This document shows positions 1 to 8,421 of a stretch of DNA of 64,000 nucleotides, piece by piece. The stretch comes from an uncultured Eubacterium sp. GTDB lineage: Bacteria; Bacillota; Clostridia; Oscillospirales; Acutalibacteraceae. A program made the position numbers and the translations under genes. Each line of letters begins with the position of its first letter. Position 1 is the first letter of the stretch. The notes beneath the pieces are model-generated. The model did not search any database. It saw nothing but the letters and a program-made list of their open reading frames with translations, and was not told where the DNA came from. The stretch is from the NCBI GenBank assembly GCA_910577195.1, contig CAJTLP010000007.1:38929-102928 (forward strand), in the 5' to 3' direction.

Positions 1-75
1 GTCCATATAATCTTCAAAGGCTTCCGTTCTGTCCTGCAGAGTTTCATCAAAATCAAATAATACTGCTTTTATCAT
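1..75 (-). CDS. HAD-family hydrolase, N-terminal fragment cut by window edge
   Basis: Only the first 25 codons are in the window. The translation starts MIKAVLFDFDETL, which is the classic HAD motif I (hhhhDxDxT) with the nucleophile and acid/base aspartates at residues 9 and 11. HAD enzymes are mostly phosphatases acting on small metabolites, and nothing here gives the substrate. The start codon lies inside the end of ribF (about 23 nt overlap), so it is probably the next gene of the same leftward operon and translationally coupled to ribF. The family call is fairly safe; the specific function is unknown. Confidence 0.7.
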   Translation of the reverse strand, partial: MIKAVLFDFDETLQDRTEAFEDYMD

Positions 76-874
76 ATTCCAACTGTGTTCTTATCTCATC
101 AATTGATGAAAACTTTTTTTCCTCTCTCAAATATCTCAAGAACTCAACTCTTATTTCCTGACCATAAAGATTACCGTCAAAATCAAAAATATGCGTTTCA
201 CAAAGCGGCTTGCTCACCTGCCAGGTAGGGCGTATACCAATGTTTGTAAAGGATTTATATTCAGCATCGCCGATAAAGGTTCTCGTTTCATACACGCCGA
301 ATTTAGGCACAACCAGTCCGTCAGGCAAATGCTGATTTATTGTCGGAAAGCCGATTATTTTACCGCCCCTCTTATCGCCCTCAATAACAGTGCTTTCAAA
401 GGTGAAATGATAACCGAGCATTTTATTCGCCTGCTCAATTTCGCCGTCTGCCAGTGCTTTCCTTATTCTTGTGGAGGAAATCGGCTCACCGTCGAAATCA
501 AGATGCTCAAGAATTCTGACCCAGATGTCTCTGTTTTCCAAATACTTTCTGAGTTCAAGTGCACTCCAGCCGGCATTTTTTCCGAAACGGAAATTGAAAC
601 CGCAAAGAATAATGCCTGCACCGAATTTGCCAATCAGTATTTTTTCAATAAATTCCTCGCCCTTTAAATTTTTGAGCTCTTCAAAGTCCGCAAAAACTGT
701 ATTGGGGAAACGCTTTTGAAAAATACTTTTCTGCAGAAGTGAAAATTTATTATTTACACAATAAACCACTACATCATCAGCACCTGTGACAACCGTCTGA
801 TGTGCACGGTGCATTCCGTCAAAGTCGCCCAGTGCAACCGCTATTCTTTTTTCATTCCTGTTCTCAATATTCAT
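53..874 (-). CDS. ribF: Bifunctional riboflavin kinase / FAD synthetase RibF
   Basis: Makes FMN from riboflavin and then FAD from FMN, in the cytoplasm. The N-terminal adenylyltransferase half (about residues 1-150) has the nucleotidyltransferase motif GDFDGMHRAHQ near residue 17 and the ISSTRIR motif near 132. The C-terminal flavokinase half starts near residue 150 and contains the GFPTIN motif near 174. At 273 residues it is somewhat shorter than the usual 300-315, mainly because the N-terminal domain is compact. It lies 1 nt after truB and overlaps the HAD gene. The truB-ribF order at the end of the infB operon is typical of Firmicutes. The adenylyltransferase motifs are complete, so both activities are expected. 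Confidence 0.93.
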   Translation of the reverse strand: MNIENRNEKRIAVALGDFDGMHRAHQTVVTGADDVVVYCVNNKFSLLQKSIFQKRFPNTVFADFEELKNLKGEEFIEKILIGKFGAGIILCGFNFRFGKNAGWSALELRKYLENRDIWVRILEHLDFDGEPISSTRIRKALADGEIEQANKMLGYHFTFESTVIEGDKRGGKIIGFPTINQHLPDGLVVPKFGVYETRTFIGDAEYKSFTNIGIRPTWQVSKPLCETHIFDFDGNLYGQEIRVEFLRYLREEKKFSSIDEIRTQLEYDKSSII

Positions 875-875
875 A

Positions 876-1772
876 TTAATCTCGTCTAACCAAAAGTCTT
901 TTTACAGAAAGCTCCTGCTTTTCCGTACTGCACGCACCCAGTCCTAAAAACAAACCGTCAGGTGAATACACTCTGTAAATTCCGTCAGTAAGCTTTTTTC
1001 GGATTCGTTCAAGTGCCAGTGCACCGCCGTTTGAAAAACGCTTTGACTGTGCCTCTGATACAGTAACGCTATCATAAGGCTCAAACATTTTTTCAATATC
1101 CATTACAATATCGTCAAAGGGAAGTCCCTCGTCACGGCGTCTCTGCAATTCATCAAGGGTAACACTGTCTTCGAGAGTAAAGCCCATTGCCAGTGTTCGT
1201 GTAAGGCTTGTCATAACTGCACCGCAACCAAGCTCCCTGCCGATATCATCAATCAGGGTTCTTATATATGTACCCTTTGTGCATACAACATCAATTGTAT
1301 ATTCTCCGTTTTCACAGTCAACAAGCTCAAGCTTTTTTATTTCAACCTGTCTTGCCTGACGTTCAACCTCTATACCATGACGTGCAAGGTCATAAAGACG
1401 TTTACCATCAACCGATACTGCGGAATACATAGGCGGTACCTGTGAGATAACGCCCCTGAATTTTTCAAGAACATTACGCACCTGTTCATCGGTAACGCTC
1501 ACCTCATATTCAGCTGTAACAGTGCCTGTGATATCAAGGGTATCCGTAGTTTTACCAAGCATAAAGCCTGCTCTGTAGCCCTTATCACTGTCAGGCAGAT
1601 AGTCAAGAAATCTTGTTGCACCGCCAAGCATAACAGGTAAAACACCTGTTGCCATAGGGTCAAGCGTTCCTGTGTGCCCTGCTTTTTTCTCTCTTGTGAT
1701 ACCGCGCACCTTTGCAACTACACCAAAGGAGGTAATATCCTTATCCTTATTAATGCAGATTATACCCGTCAT
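876..1772 (-). CDS. truB: tRNA pseudouridine(55) synthase TruB
   Basis: Converts U55 in the T-loop of tRNAs to pseudouridine. The catalytic motif is visible as GHTGTLDPMATGVLP, with the nucleophilic Asp in LDP, and there is a C-terminal PUA-like tail. The reading frame is open further upstream (to 1829), but I chose the ATG at 1772 because it begins the conserved MTGIICINKDKD start, sits about 9 nt after a GGAGAA ribosome binding site, and overlaps the nrnA stop in an ATGA arrangement. That gives 298 residues, normal for the family. It lies between nrnA and ribF in the translation operon. Confidence 0.94.
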   Translation of the reverse strand: MTGIICINKDKDITSFGVVAKVRGITREKKAGHTGTLDPMATGVLPVMLGGATRFLDYLPDSDKGYRAGFMLGKTTDTLDITGTVTAEYEVSVTDEQVRNVLEKFRGVISQVPPMYSAVSVDGKRLYDLARHGIEVERQARQVEIKKLELVDCENGEYTIDVVCTKGTYIRTLIDDIGRELGCGAVMTSLTRTLAMGFTLEDSVTLDELQRRRDEGLPFDDIVMDIEKMFEPYDSVTVSEAQSKRFSNGGALALERIRKKLTDGIYRVYSPDGLFLGLGACSTEKQELSVKRLLVRRD

Positions 1773-2707
1773 ACAAGGAATTCTCCGCATTTTGCAACAA
1801 GCTTTTCCCTTGCTTCCTTTACACCGCATTCAAAACGGCAGGCAGCAGCCTGACTGTGTCCGCCGCCGCCGAATTCTTTAGCAAGCATAGCGGCATTCAC
1901 ACTTTCAAATGTACGGATAGAGGCCTTGCAGGTGCCGTCTGATTTTTCACGTATGGTGATACCGATTTCAACGCCTTCAATCTGACGTGTCAGAGGAGCA
2001 ATTGCTTCAGTCTCCTGCTCATTTGAGCCTGTGAGCTGATACATTTCCTGCGTGATTGTGATGATTGCAACCCTCTCATTTTCATAAAAGCGCATAGAAT
2101 CAAGAGCAAGCCTCTCCAGCCTTGCATAGGTTTTGGTCTTTGTTTCAAACATAACACGGTTGATTCTGCCGTTATCGGCACCTAGCTCAATCAGCTCAGC
2201 TGCTGCACGATAGGTCTGTGCAGTTGTTGATGCATAACGAAAACATCCTGTATCTGTTGTCAGACCGGTATAAAGACAGCTCGCAATTTTACTGTCAATA
2301 TCCACTCCAAGCGCCTTGATTACCTCGAAAACAATCTGACAGGCAGCCGGAACATCATCAAGCAGAAGATAATCAGCATACTCCGTATTGGTTGAATGGT
2401 GGTCAATACACATATCAATGTGGTACTGACCCTCCAAAGAACCTAAAAGATTTACTGTGGCAACATCCACTGCAACAACATAACTCTGTCTGAATTTAAT
2501 CGGTGCAATATCCTCATAAAGATAATCATACTTTTCAGGTATCTCATCCGCATTGATAACCGCACAGATTTTACCCATTTTCATAAGTGCACGGCAAAGT
2601 GCAAAACCGCAGCCAAGAGTGTCACCATCAGGATGAGCATGAGTTAATATTAAAATATCATCCTGCTGCGCAAGCATTTGTGCACATTCTTTTACATTAA
2701 TTCTCAT
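1769..2707 (-). CDS. nrnA: DHH-family oligoribonuclease / pAp phosphatase NrnA
   Basis: DHH-DHHA1 phosphoesterase of the NrnA type, which degrades nanoRNAs and dephosphorylates pAp. Visible motifs are HAHPDGDTLGCG near residue 24 (metal ligands), the name-giving DHH in CIDHHSTN near residue 101, and the C-terminal DHHA1 substrate-binding GGGHSQAA near residue 280. Length (312 aa) is as expected. The start overlaps the rbfA stop by about 11 nt and the stop overlaps the truB start, so it is translationally coupled on both sides. This position between rbfA and truB is conserved in Firmicutes. Confidence 0.9.
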   Translation of the reverse strand: MRINVKECAQMLAQQDDILILTHAHPDGDTLGCGFALCRALMKMGKICAVINADEIPEKYDYLYEDIAPIKFRQSYVVAVDVATVNLLGSLEGQYHIDMCIDHHSTNTEYADYLLLDDVPAACQIVFEVIKALGVDIDSKIASCLYTGLTTDTGCFRYASTTAQTYRAAAELIELGADNGRINRVMFETKTKTYARLERLALDSMRFYENERVAIITITQEMYQLTGSNEQETEAIAPLTRQIEGVEIGITIREKSDGTCKASIRTFESVNAAMLAKEFGGGGHSQAAACRFECGVKEAREKLVAKCGEFLV

Positions 2708-3044
2708 TACTTATTTCCTTGATTTTTTCAAAAAGGTCCATACCCTTTTCAATAGAATCGTCCGCAATAAATTTCAGCTCAGGGCTTTTACGGAGGTGAA
2801 GCCTTGTGCCAAGCTGCTTTCTGATATAGCCCTGTGCACTTTCAAGCCCCTTCACAGAGGTTTTCGCTGCTTCAAGTCCCTCCATAGCACTGATATAAAC
2901 CTTAGCGTAGCTTAGATCACCGCTGACTTCAACTTTTACAACGGTAAGCATACCGCTGATTCTTGGATCCTTAAGCTCACGCATAATGGATATAATTTCT
3001 CTTTTAATATCCTCAGATATTCTGTCAATATGAAATCCGGCCAT
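2697..3044 (-). CDS. rbfA: 30S ribosome-binding factor A
   Basis: Small KH-like protein needed for late 30S subunit assembly and processing of the 5' end of 16S rRNA. At 115 residues it matches the family. The typical RbfA opening (HIDRISEDIKREI) and the DPRISGMLTVVKVEVSGDL stretch near residue 27 are seen. It begins 2 nt after the infB stop, and its end overlaps nrnA. The infB-rbfA-nrnA order confirms the assignment. Confidence 0.95.
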   Translation of the reverse strand: MAGFHIDRISEDIKREIISIMRELKDPRISGMLTVVKVEVSGDLSYAKVYISAMEGLEAAKTSVKGLESAQGYIRKQLGTRLHLRKSPELKFIADDSIEKGMDLFEKIKEISNEN

Positions 3045-3046
3045 AA

Positions 3047-5404
3047 TTAATCCCTGTATTCCTCAACAATATATGCCTGAAGGATATCACCTGCCTGAAT
3101 GTCATCCCAGCCGTCAAGACTGATACCGCATTCATAACCTGATGAAACCTCTTTAACCTCGTCCTTGAAACGCTTAAGGTTAGCCAGCTTAACGTCTGCA
3201 ATCTGCTTGCCGTTTCTGACAACTCTGACCTTACCGTCACGCTTGATAGAACCTGAGGTAACAAGAGAGCCTGCGATCGTACCTGCTGAGGAGATTTTGT
3301 AAACCTCTCTTACCTCAACCTCACCTGTATCAACATCACGATACTTAGGTGCTCTCATACCGCGCATTGCACGTTCAATATCCTCAATAGCATCATATAT
3401 AATATCATATTTTTTAATTTCTATTCCGTCACGCTGTGCATTATCATAAGCAATCTGGTCAACACCTGTATTAAATGCAACCACGATAGCATTTGATGCA
3501 TTTGCAAGCATAACATCACTTTCGTTTACGGCACCGACAGCACCGTGAACAATTTTAACGTTAACCTCATCATTTTCAATTTTAAGCAGTGACTGCTTAA
3601 CTGCTTCAACAGAACCCTGTACATCAGCCTTAATGATGATGTTAAGCTCCTTCATCTCACCCTCCTGAAGTGTATCAAAGAGAGTGTCAAGAGTAACCTT
3701 CTGGAAGAGCTTGAACTCCTCCTCCTTAGCCTTTTCCTTTCTCTGCTCAACAAGTGTTCTTGCAAGCTTTTCATCAGAAACGGCATTGAACTCATCACCG
3801 CTCATAGGTGCACTGTCAAGTCCCATAATTTCAACAGGAACTGACGGACCTGCTGCATCAATCGGCTTTCCGTGATAATCGGTCATTGCTCTGATTTTAC
3901 CTACAGCAGTACCTGCCACAATAATATCACCTGAATGTAAAGTACCATTCTGTACAAGAAGTGTTGCAACAGGACCTCTGCCCTTATCAAGCTTAGCCTC
4001 AATCACTACACCCTTAGCTGTTCTGTCAGGATTTGCCTTAAGCTCAGCCATTTCAGCAACAAGGAGAATGGTTTCAAGGAGCTTATCAATACCCATTCTT
4101 GTTTTTGCAGAAACAGGAACACAGATAACATCGCCGCCCCATTCCTCAGGAACAAGCTCGTGCTCGGTAAGCTGCTGCATAATTCGGTCAGGGTTTGCAC
4201 CCTCTTTATCCATCTTATTAATAGCGACAATAATTTCAACACCGGCTGCTTTAGCGTGGTTTATAGCCTCAATGGTCTGCGGCATAATACCATCATCAGC
4301 AGCAACAACAAGAACAGCAATATCAGTAGCCATAGCACCTCTTGCTCTCATAGCTGTAAATGCAGCATGACCTGGTGTGTCAAGGAAGGTAATCTTATTA
4401 CCATTGGTCACAACCTGGTATGCACCGATTGCCTGAGTAATACCGCCTGCCTCTGTAGAGGTAACATCCGTATCACGGATTGCATCAAGGATAGAAGTCT
4501 TGCCGTGATCAACGTGACCCATTACGCAGATAACAGGAGGTCTGGTAACAGCATTCTCATCGTCCTCAATTTCCTCTTCAATAATCTGCTCTTCAATGGA
4601 AACAATTACCTGCTTTTTAACCTTTGCACCAAGTTCGGTTGCAACGATTTCAGCAGTATCATAATCGATTACCTCGTTAACAGTTGCCATTACACCCAGC
4701 ACCATCAGCTTTTTGATAACCTCAGTTGCAGTCATACGAAGAAGGCTTGCAAGCTCACCGACTGTGATTTCCTCAGGAACCTCAATTGTAATCTGCTGTT
4801 TCTTTCTCTGCTCAGCGATACGGGCAAGTCTCTGTGCCTCTGTTTCCTTCTTGGAACGAGCGTGCATACCCTGAGGCTTTTTCTTTCTGTACTGCTTTGA
4901 TTTCTGATTCAGCTTCTGTTTCTTCTGATAATCATTCATCTGAGATGCAGGTGCAATATCCTCATATTTTTGATTATATTTTTCAAGATCAACCGTATTT
5001 ACACGTGTGTCAATACGTCTTGTTTCACCCTTTGTTCTTGCCTGAGGTGCTTTATTAGCTCTCTTCTTAGCCTTTTCTGCATCACGCTTTGCTGCCTGCT
5101 CAGCCATCTGAAGAATAGCAGCCTGACTCTGATGCTTTTTATTTTCAATCTTTTTGGTTGATGAGTTACCGCTTTTTTTAGCATTGCCGTCACTCTTTTT
5201 ACCATTACTGAAATAAGCGTCAAAATTCTTAACGCTGTGATCCTGTGTCAGCTTATCAAAAAGAATATTAAGCTCATTCTCTTCAAGAACAGTATTTGCT
5301 TTTTTCAAAGGAACACCACAATAATCACCAAGAATATTTATGATTTCCTTATTACTTTTTCCAAAATCCTTTGCGACATCGGAAACTTTAACTTTAATCA
5401 CCAT
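3047..5404 (-). CDS. infB: Translation initiation factor IF-2
   Basis: GTPase that places fMet-tRNA on the 30S subunit and promotes subunit joining. There is an IF2_N domain at about residues 1-50, a lysine-rich low-complexity linker to about 200, a second IF2_N-like module near 210-260, then the G domain with GHVDHGKT (G1), DTPGHAAFT (G3) and NKMD (G4), followed by the beta-barrel and C-terminal fMet-tRNA-binding domains. An ATG two codons upstream (5410) exists, but only 3 nt separate it from AGGAGG; the ATG at 5404 has a 9-nt spacing and is preferred (785 aa). The start overlaps the ylxQ stop by 11 nt. Confidence 0.97.
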   Translation of the reverse strand: MVIKVKVSDVAKDFGKSNKEIINILGDYCGVPLKKANTVLEENELNILFDKLTQDHSVKNFDAYFSNGKKSDGNAKKSGNSSTKKIENKKHQSQAAILQMAEQAAKRDAEKAKKRANKAPQARTKGETRRIDTRVNTVDLEKYNQKYEDIAPASQMNDYQKKQKLNQKSKQYRKKKPQGMHARSKKETEAQRLARIAEQRKKQQITIEVPEEITVGELASLLRMTATEVIKKLMVLGVMATVNEVIDYDTAEIVATELGAKVKKQVIVSIEEQIIEEEIEDDENAVTRPPVICVMGHVDHGKTSILDAIRDTDVTSTEAGGITQAIGAYQVVTNGNKITFLDTPGHAAFTAMRARGAMATDIAVLVVAADDGIMPQTIEAINHAKAAGVEIIVAINKMDKEGANPDRIMQQLTEHELVPEEWGGDVICVPVSAKTRMGIDKLLETILLVAEMAELKANPDRTAKGVVIEAKLDKGRGPVATLLVQNGTLHSGDIIVAGTAVGKIRAMTDYHGKPIDAAGPSVPVEIMGLDSAPMSGDEFNAVSDEKLARTLVEQRKEKAKEEEFKLFQKVTLDTLFDTLQEGEMKELNIIIKADVQGSVEAVKQSLLKIENDEVNVKIVHGAVGAVNESDVMLANASNAIVVAFNTGVDQIAYDNAQRDGIEIKKYDIIYDAIEDIERAMRGMRAPKYRDVDTGEVEVREVYKISSAGTIAGSLVTSGSIKRDGKVRVVRNGKQIADVKLANLKRFKDEVKEVSSGYECGISLDGWDDIQAGDILQAYIVEEYRD

Positions 5405-5741
5405 TCGCATTTTCCTCCTGTATGATTAGTTGAATAATTCTGTTAGAAAAATTTTTATCATTCACTGTAAATACCGCAGCTTTGTAACCGAGAGCAAAAT
5501 GTATTTCACCCATTGTGAAATCGGTTATTATCACTCTGGTATTTATTCTATGCTTTTCAATTGTTTTATTAAACTCATTTATCAGCCTTTGTGACGCATC
5601 ACTGCAAAACAAAAGCAATTGTGCTTTGTTTTTCAGCAGTGCCTGCTCCGCCATATCGTGCCCCATCGAAAGCTTACCTGCACGTCGTGCAAGTCCTAAC
5701 ATGGAAAGTGCTTTTTCCTTAGACTTATTTTCATCAGGCAT
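5394..5741 (-). CDS. ylxQ: L7Ae-family ribosomal protein-like YlxQ
   Basis: A small RNA-binding protein of the L7Ae/L30e/Gadd45 family that typically sits between ylxR and infB in Firmicutes and probably binds kink-turn RNA; its cellular role is not well defined. Seen here are the family opening (ALSMLGLARRAGKLSMG), the LLLFCSDAS segment and the C-terminal IHFALG helix region. I start it at ATG 5741 (MPDENKSKE), which has GAGG about 9 nt upstream and overlaps the end of ylxR, rather than at the upstream in-frame ATG at 5777, which lies inside ylxR. This gives 115 residues. Confidence 0.88.
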   Translation of the reverse strand: MPDENKSKEKALSMLGLARRAGKLSMGHDMAEQALLKNKAQLLLFCSDASQRLINEFNKTIEKHRINTRVIITDFTMGEIHFALGYKAAVFTVNDKNFSNRIIQLIIQEENANGD

Positions 5742-6000
5742 TTGACATTTCCTCTTCCATAGCATTATAAACATCATCGCTTATCTGCATAGAAAATGCA
5801 CGCTCAAAGGCTCTTCTTTTTCTCGCTTTTTTCAGGCAATCGGGATTTTTGCAAACATAAGCACCTCTTCCCGACTTTTTACCGGTTAAATCAAGAGAAA
5901 CCTCGCCGTCAGGACTTTTAACAACGCGCACAAGCTCACGCTTATCAAACATTTCACCGCATCCGGTGCACATTCTCAAAGGTACTTTTTTTGTTTTCAT
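5734..6000 (-). CDS. ylxR: YlxR family RNA-binding protein (DUF448)
   Basis: An 88-residue DUF448 protein of the nusA-infB operon. It has the hallmark CTGCGEMFDKRELVRVV motif near residue 11 and the GRGAYVC box near residue 45. Homologues are thought to be RNA-binding and in some species to affect RNase P or transcription; that is family knowledge, not visible here. It lies 17 nt after nusA, and its stop overlaps ylxQ. Confidence 0.92.
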   Translation of the reverse strand: MKTKKVPLRMCTGCGEMFDKRELVRVVKSPDGEVSLDLTGKKSGRGAYVCKNPDCLKKARKRRAFERAFSMQISDDVYNAMEEEMSNA

Positions 6001-6017
6001 CTTATCTCTCCTGATAA

Positions 6018-7079
6018 TTAGTTTTGGTCCTGACCCTCAAAGAAGCCTGATTCAGGCTTAATATCAATGTTCCAGCCGGTAAGTCTTACTGCAAGACGAA
6101 CGTTCTGACCTTTATTACCGATAGCAAGTGACAGCTGGTCATCAGGCACGGTTGCCTTACAGGTCTTTGCTTCCTCATCAATAATCTCTACTGAGCAAAC
6201 CTCTGAAGGAGCAAGTGCAGCACTTACAAACGCTACCGGATCTTCACTGTAATTTACAATATCTATCTTCTCACCGCCGAGAACTTCAACAATGTTTGAT
6301 ACTCTTTGGCCGCGAGGACCTATACAAGCACCAACAGGATCAATATCCTCATCCTTAGTAAACACAGCAATCTTTGTTCTTGAGCCTGCCTCACGTGAAA
6401 CAGATTTAATCTCAATTGTGCCGTCATAGATTTCAGGTACTTCCTGCTCAAACAAACGGCGAACAAGACCGGGATGTGTTCTTGAAATCATAATTTTAGG
6501 TCCTTTACCGCCTTCTTTTACATCAACAATAAATACCTTGATTGTCTGACCCTCTTTAAGGCTTTCACCCGGTACCTGCTCGGTCTTAGGAAGAACAGTC
6601 TGATTTTTGCCGATTTCAAGTGTAGCATTTCCTGTTATAGGGTCAATTCTTTCAATCTTAGCTGAAACAAGCTCCTGATTCTTTGATTTGAATTCCTGAA
6701 GCATCTGTCCTCTTTCAGCCTCACGAATACCCTGACGGATAACGTGCTTTGCTGTCTGTGCAACAATTCTGCCGAAATCCTTTGTTTTAAGAGGAATATC
6801 AATTGTCTTTCCTACTTTAGCAGATTTTCTGATTTCCTGAGCCTGCTCAAGAGTTAAATCTGTATCAGGGTCCTCAATCTCCTCAACAACGTTCTTTCTT
6901 ACATAAACCTTGATTTTCTGCTTTTCCTCATCAATATCGCAGTGTACAATATCCTTGCCATTGTAATCGTGCTTTGCTGCAACAATAATGGCTGCAGAAA
7001 TTTTTTCATACAGATATTCAGCAGGTATGCCTTTCTCTGTCTCCAATAATTTTACTGCCTCAAAAAATTCCTTACTCAT
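6018..7079 (-). CDS. nusA: Transcription termination/antitermination factor NusA
   Basis: Binds RNA polymerase and nascent RNA to modulate pausing, termination and rRNA antitermination. The N-terminal RNAP-binding domain (residues 1-125), an S1 domain (about 130-200) and two KH domains (GACIGPRGQRVSNIV near 255 and AIGNKGQNVRLA near 320) are all recognisable. The protein ends soon after KH2, as in most Firmicutes, without the acidic repeats found in E. coli. I chose ATG 7079 (MSKEFFEAV) because AGGAAAA precedes it; the in-frame ATG at 7091 lies too close to its own purine-rich stretch. 353 residues. Confidence 0.96.
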   Translation of the reverse strand: MSKEFFEAVKLLETEKGIPAEYLYEKISAAIIVAAKHDYNGKDIVHCDIDEEKQKIKVYVRKNVVEEIEDPDTDLTLEQAQEIRKSAKVGKTIDIPLKTKDFGRIVAQTAKHVIRQGIREAERGQMLQEFKSKNQELVSAKIERIDPITGNATLEIGKNQTVLPKTEQVPGESLKEGQTIKVFIVDVKEGGKGPKIMISRTHPGLVRRLFEQEVPEIYDGTIEIKSVSREAGSRTKIAVFTKDEDIDPVGACIGPRGQRVSNIVEVLGGEKIDIVNYSEDPVAFVSAALAPSEVCSVEIIDEEAKTCKATVPDDQLSLAIGNKGQNVRLAVRLTGWNIDIKPESGFFEGQDQN

Positions 7080-7109
7080 TTTTCCTATCATCCTTTCTTA
7101 ATATCACGG

Positions 7110-7598
7110 TTAATTGTTTTTAAAATCATTCATATCGAAATCATCAAGCTTTACATACGAGGTTTCCTTTTTATTGACAGTCAGCTCCTCACCGTCTGCA
7201 AGCTCAACGGTTATCAATCCGTTTTCATAATTTTTAAGTATTCCGCCAAAATCCCTCACCTTATCAATCGGCCTTATCAGCCGCATCATAACGGCAGCAC
7301 CGATATACTTTTCAAAGTGAGAATCGGTTATAAGCTCTCGCTCTACACCCGGTGAGCTAACCTCGAGCAAATAGCTCTGACTGATCGGATCGGCATCATC
7401 AAGAGGCTTTGTGATTGCGTGGGTCAAATCAACACAATCGTCAATGGATACACCGCCGTCCTTGTCGATAAATATTCTGAGATACCAATCAGTACCCTCT
7501 TTTACAAAGCGGATATCCCAAATATCCAATCCCAATTCCTCTGCATATGGTGCAACAATTTCTGCAACCTTAACAACTGTATTTCCTTTACCTGCCAA
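7110..7598 (-). CDS. rimP: Ribosome maturation factor RimP (TTG start)
   Basis: Needed for maturation of the 30S subunit. First gene of the nusA-infB operon. The 162-residue protein shows the DUF150 signature: IVAPYAEELGLDIWDIRFV near the start, IDKDGGVSIDDC near residue 44 and the SSPGVERELI motif near residue 87. The start codon is TTG, preceded by a strong AAGGAGG about 9 nt away. A non-AUG start behind a strong ribosome binding site at the head of the operon may tune expression. A promoter and a hairpin leader lie directly upstream. Confidence 0.94.
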   Translation of the reverse strand: MAGKGNTVVKVAEIVAPYAEELGLDIWDIRFVKEGTDWYLRIFIDKDGGVSIDDCVDLTHAITKPLDDADPISQSYLLEVSSPGVERELITDSHFEKYIGAAVMMRLIRPIDKVRDFGGILKNYENGLITVELADGEELTVNKKETSYVKLDDFDMNDFKNN

Positions 7599-7622
7599 GA
7601 AAAAACCTCCTTATAATGATAA

Positions 7623-7647
7623 GAGAGCGGGTCGCTGACCCACTCTC
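7623..7647 (-). promoter_or_regulatory. Hairpin in the rimP operon leader
   Basis: A 10-bp stem (GAGAGYGGGT paired with ACCCRCTCTC, one G-U pair) with a 5-nt loop lies between the presumed transcription start and the rimP ribosome binding site. No T-run follows in the direction of transcription, so it does not look like a terminator. Structured leaders before rimP-nusA occur in several bacterial groups, and a regulatory or 5'-stability role is plausible but not shown. Confidence 0.5.
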
Positions 7648-7675
7648 ACCTTGAGATTATAAACTTACTATAAGT

Positions 7676-7703
7676 ATAATAACACTTTTACAGAAATTGT
7701 CAA
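7676..7703 (-). promoter_or_regulatory. Sigma-A-type promoter for the rimP-nusA-infB operon
   Basis: On the minus strand TTGACA (7698-7703) is followed after 16 nt by TATTAT (7676-7681). The predicted start falls near 7669, giving a leader of about 70 nt that contains the 7623-7647 hairpin. Confidence 0.65.
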
Positions 7704-7720
7704 GTGTTTATCAAATAAAT

Positions 7721-7932
7721 TATTGTTTAGTGTATCAACAATATTATTGGTATTTCGTAAGGGACGATTCCATATCGTCCCACAATGTTGAAAAAAGATT
7801 TGGGCGGATATTGAATCCATCCCTACAATGTTTCAATAGTGTTCCTGTTGATTTGTAGGGGCAGGTTTCCACGCCTGCCCGTTGTATAATTTTTTGGGAG
7901 GGCACAGAGGCCCTCCCCTACACTAAACAATA
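7721..7932. repeat. 212-bp non-coding palindrome cluster bounded by a 14-bp inverted repeat (MITE-like)
   Basis: This covers most of the 396-bp gap between rimP and rplL. The outer arms are an exact 14-bp inverted repeat (7721-7734 and 7919-7932). Inside are successive hairpins: GGGACGAT...ATCGTCCC (7761-7780), a looser GGGCGGAT/ATCCATCCC pair (about 7802-7823), GGGCAGG...CCTGCCC (7858-7880) and GGGAGGGC...GCCCTCCC (about 7896-7917). There is no meaningful ORF. The nested 7854-7922 part recurs at 38910-38981. It looks like an accretion of small palindromic mobile repeats placed between two essential operons. Confidence 0.6.
7854..7922. repeat. Small palindromic repeat, copy 1
   Basis: A 69-bp unit with terminal inverted repeats TGTAGGGG and CCCCTACA, an internal GGGCAGG/CCTGCCC hairpin, a T-run and then a second GC-rich hairpin. 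The same order of elements occurs in a 72-bp unit at 38910-38981. Confidence 0.6.
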
Positions 7933-7936
7933 TTAG

Positions 7937-7969
7937 CAAAAAAAGACGATGTGTTTCCACATCGTCTTT
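7937..7969 (-). terminator. Intrinsic terminator of the ribosomal protein operon
   Basis: On the minus strand, AGACGATGTG and its complement form a 10-bp stem with a 4-nt loop, followed by a run of T residues. It lies about 25 nt after the rplL stop. Confidence 0.85.
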
Positions 7970-7994
7970 AAAACTGCTATTTGATAAAGCCGAA

Positions 7995-8372
7995 TTACTT
8001 AAGCTCAATCTTAGCGCCAGCCTCTTCAAGCTTAGCCTTGAGAGCCTCAGCGTCAGCTGTTGGAACAGCCTCTTTAACAGTTGCAGGAGCGCCGTCAACG
8101 ATAGCCTTTGCTTCCTTAAGACCAAGACCTGTAGCCTCACGAACTGCCTTAATAACCTGAATCTTGTTAGCTCCTACGTCTGCAAGAACTACATCAAACT
8201 CTGTCTTCTCGTCAGCTGCTGCTGCGCCACCCTCTGCAGGTGCTGCTACTGCTACTGCTGCTGCAGCGCTTACGCCGAACTCTTCTTCTACTGCTGATAC
8301 GAGCTCTGAAAGCTCAAGAACTGTGAGAGTCTTAAGCTCTTCAACAATTGCTGTAACTTTTTCTGATGCCAT
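7995..8372 (-). CDS. rplL: 50S ribosomal protein L7/L12
   Basis: Stalk protein that recruits translation GTPases to the ribosome. There is an N-terminal dimerisation domain (residues 1-30), an Ala/Gly-rich hinge (about 40-57) and the C-terminal factor-binding domain with the conserved KTEFDVVL and GLGLKEAK segments. Start ATG 8372 (MASEKVTAI) has a GGAGG 9 nt upstream; an in-frame ATG at 8387 lies before that site. 125 residues. Last gene of the operon, with a strong terminator behind it. Confidence 0.97.
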   Translation of the reverse strand: MASEKVTAIVEELKTLTVLELSELVSAVEEEFGVSAAAAVAVAAPAEGGAAAADEKTEFDVVLADVGANKIQVIKAVREATGLGLKEAKAIVDGAPATVKEAVPTADAEALKAKLEEAGAKIELK

Positions 8373-8421
8373 TTTATTTTCCTCCAATAAAATTTAATTT
8401 GTTAAAAGTTGAATTTAATAA

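Noticed and set aside
4160..4900. Long open frame on the plus strand inside infB (246 codons)
   Set aside because: It is antisense to conserved IF-2 sequence, has low-complexity Asn/Cys/Ser content and no ribosome binding site.
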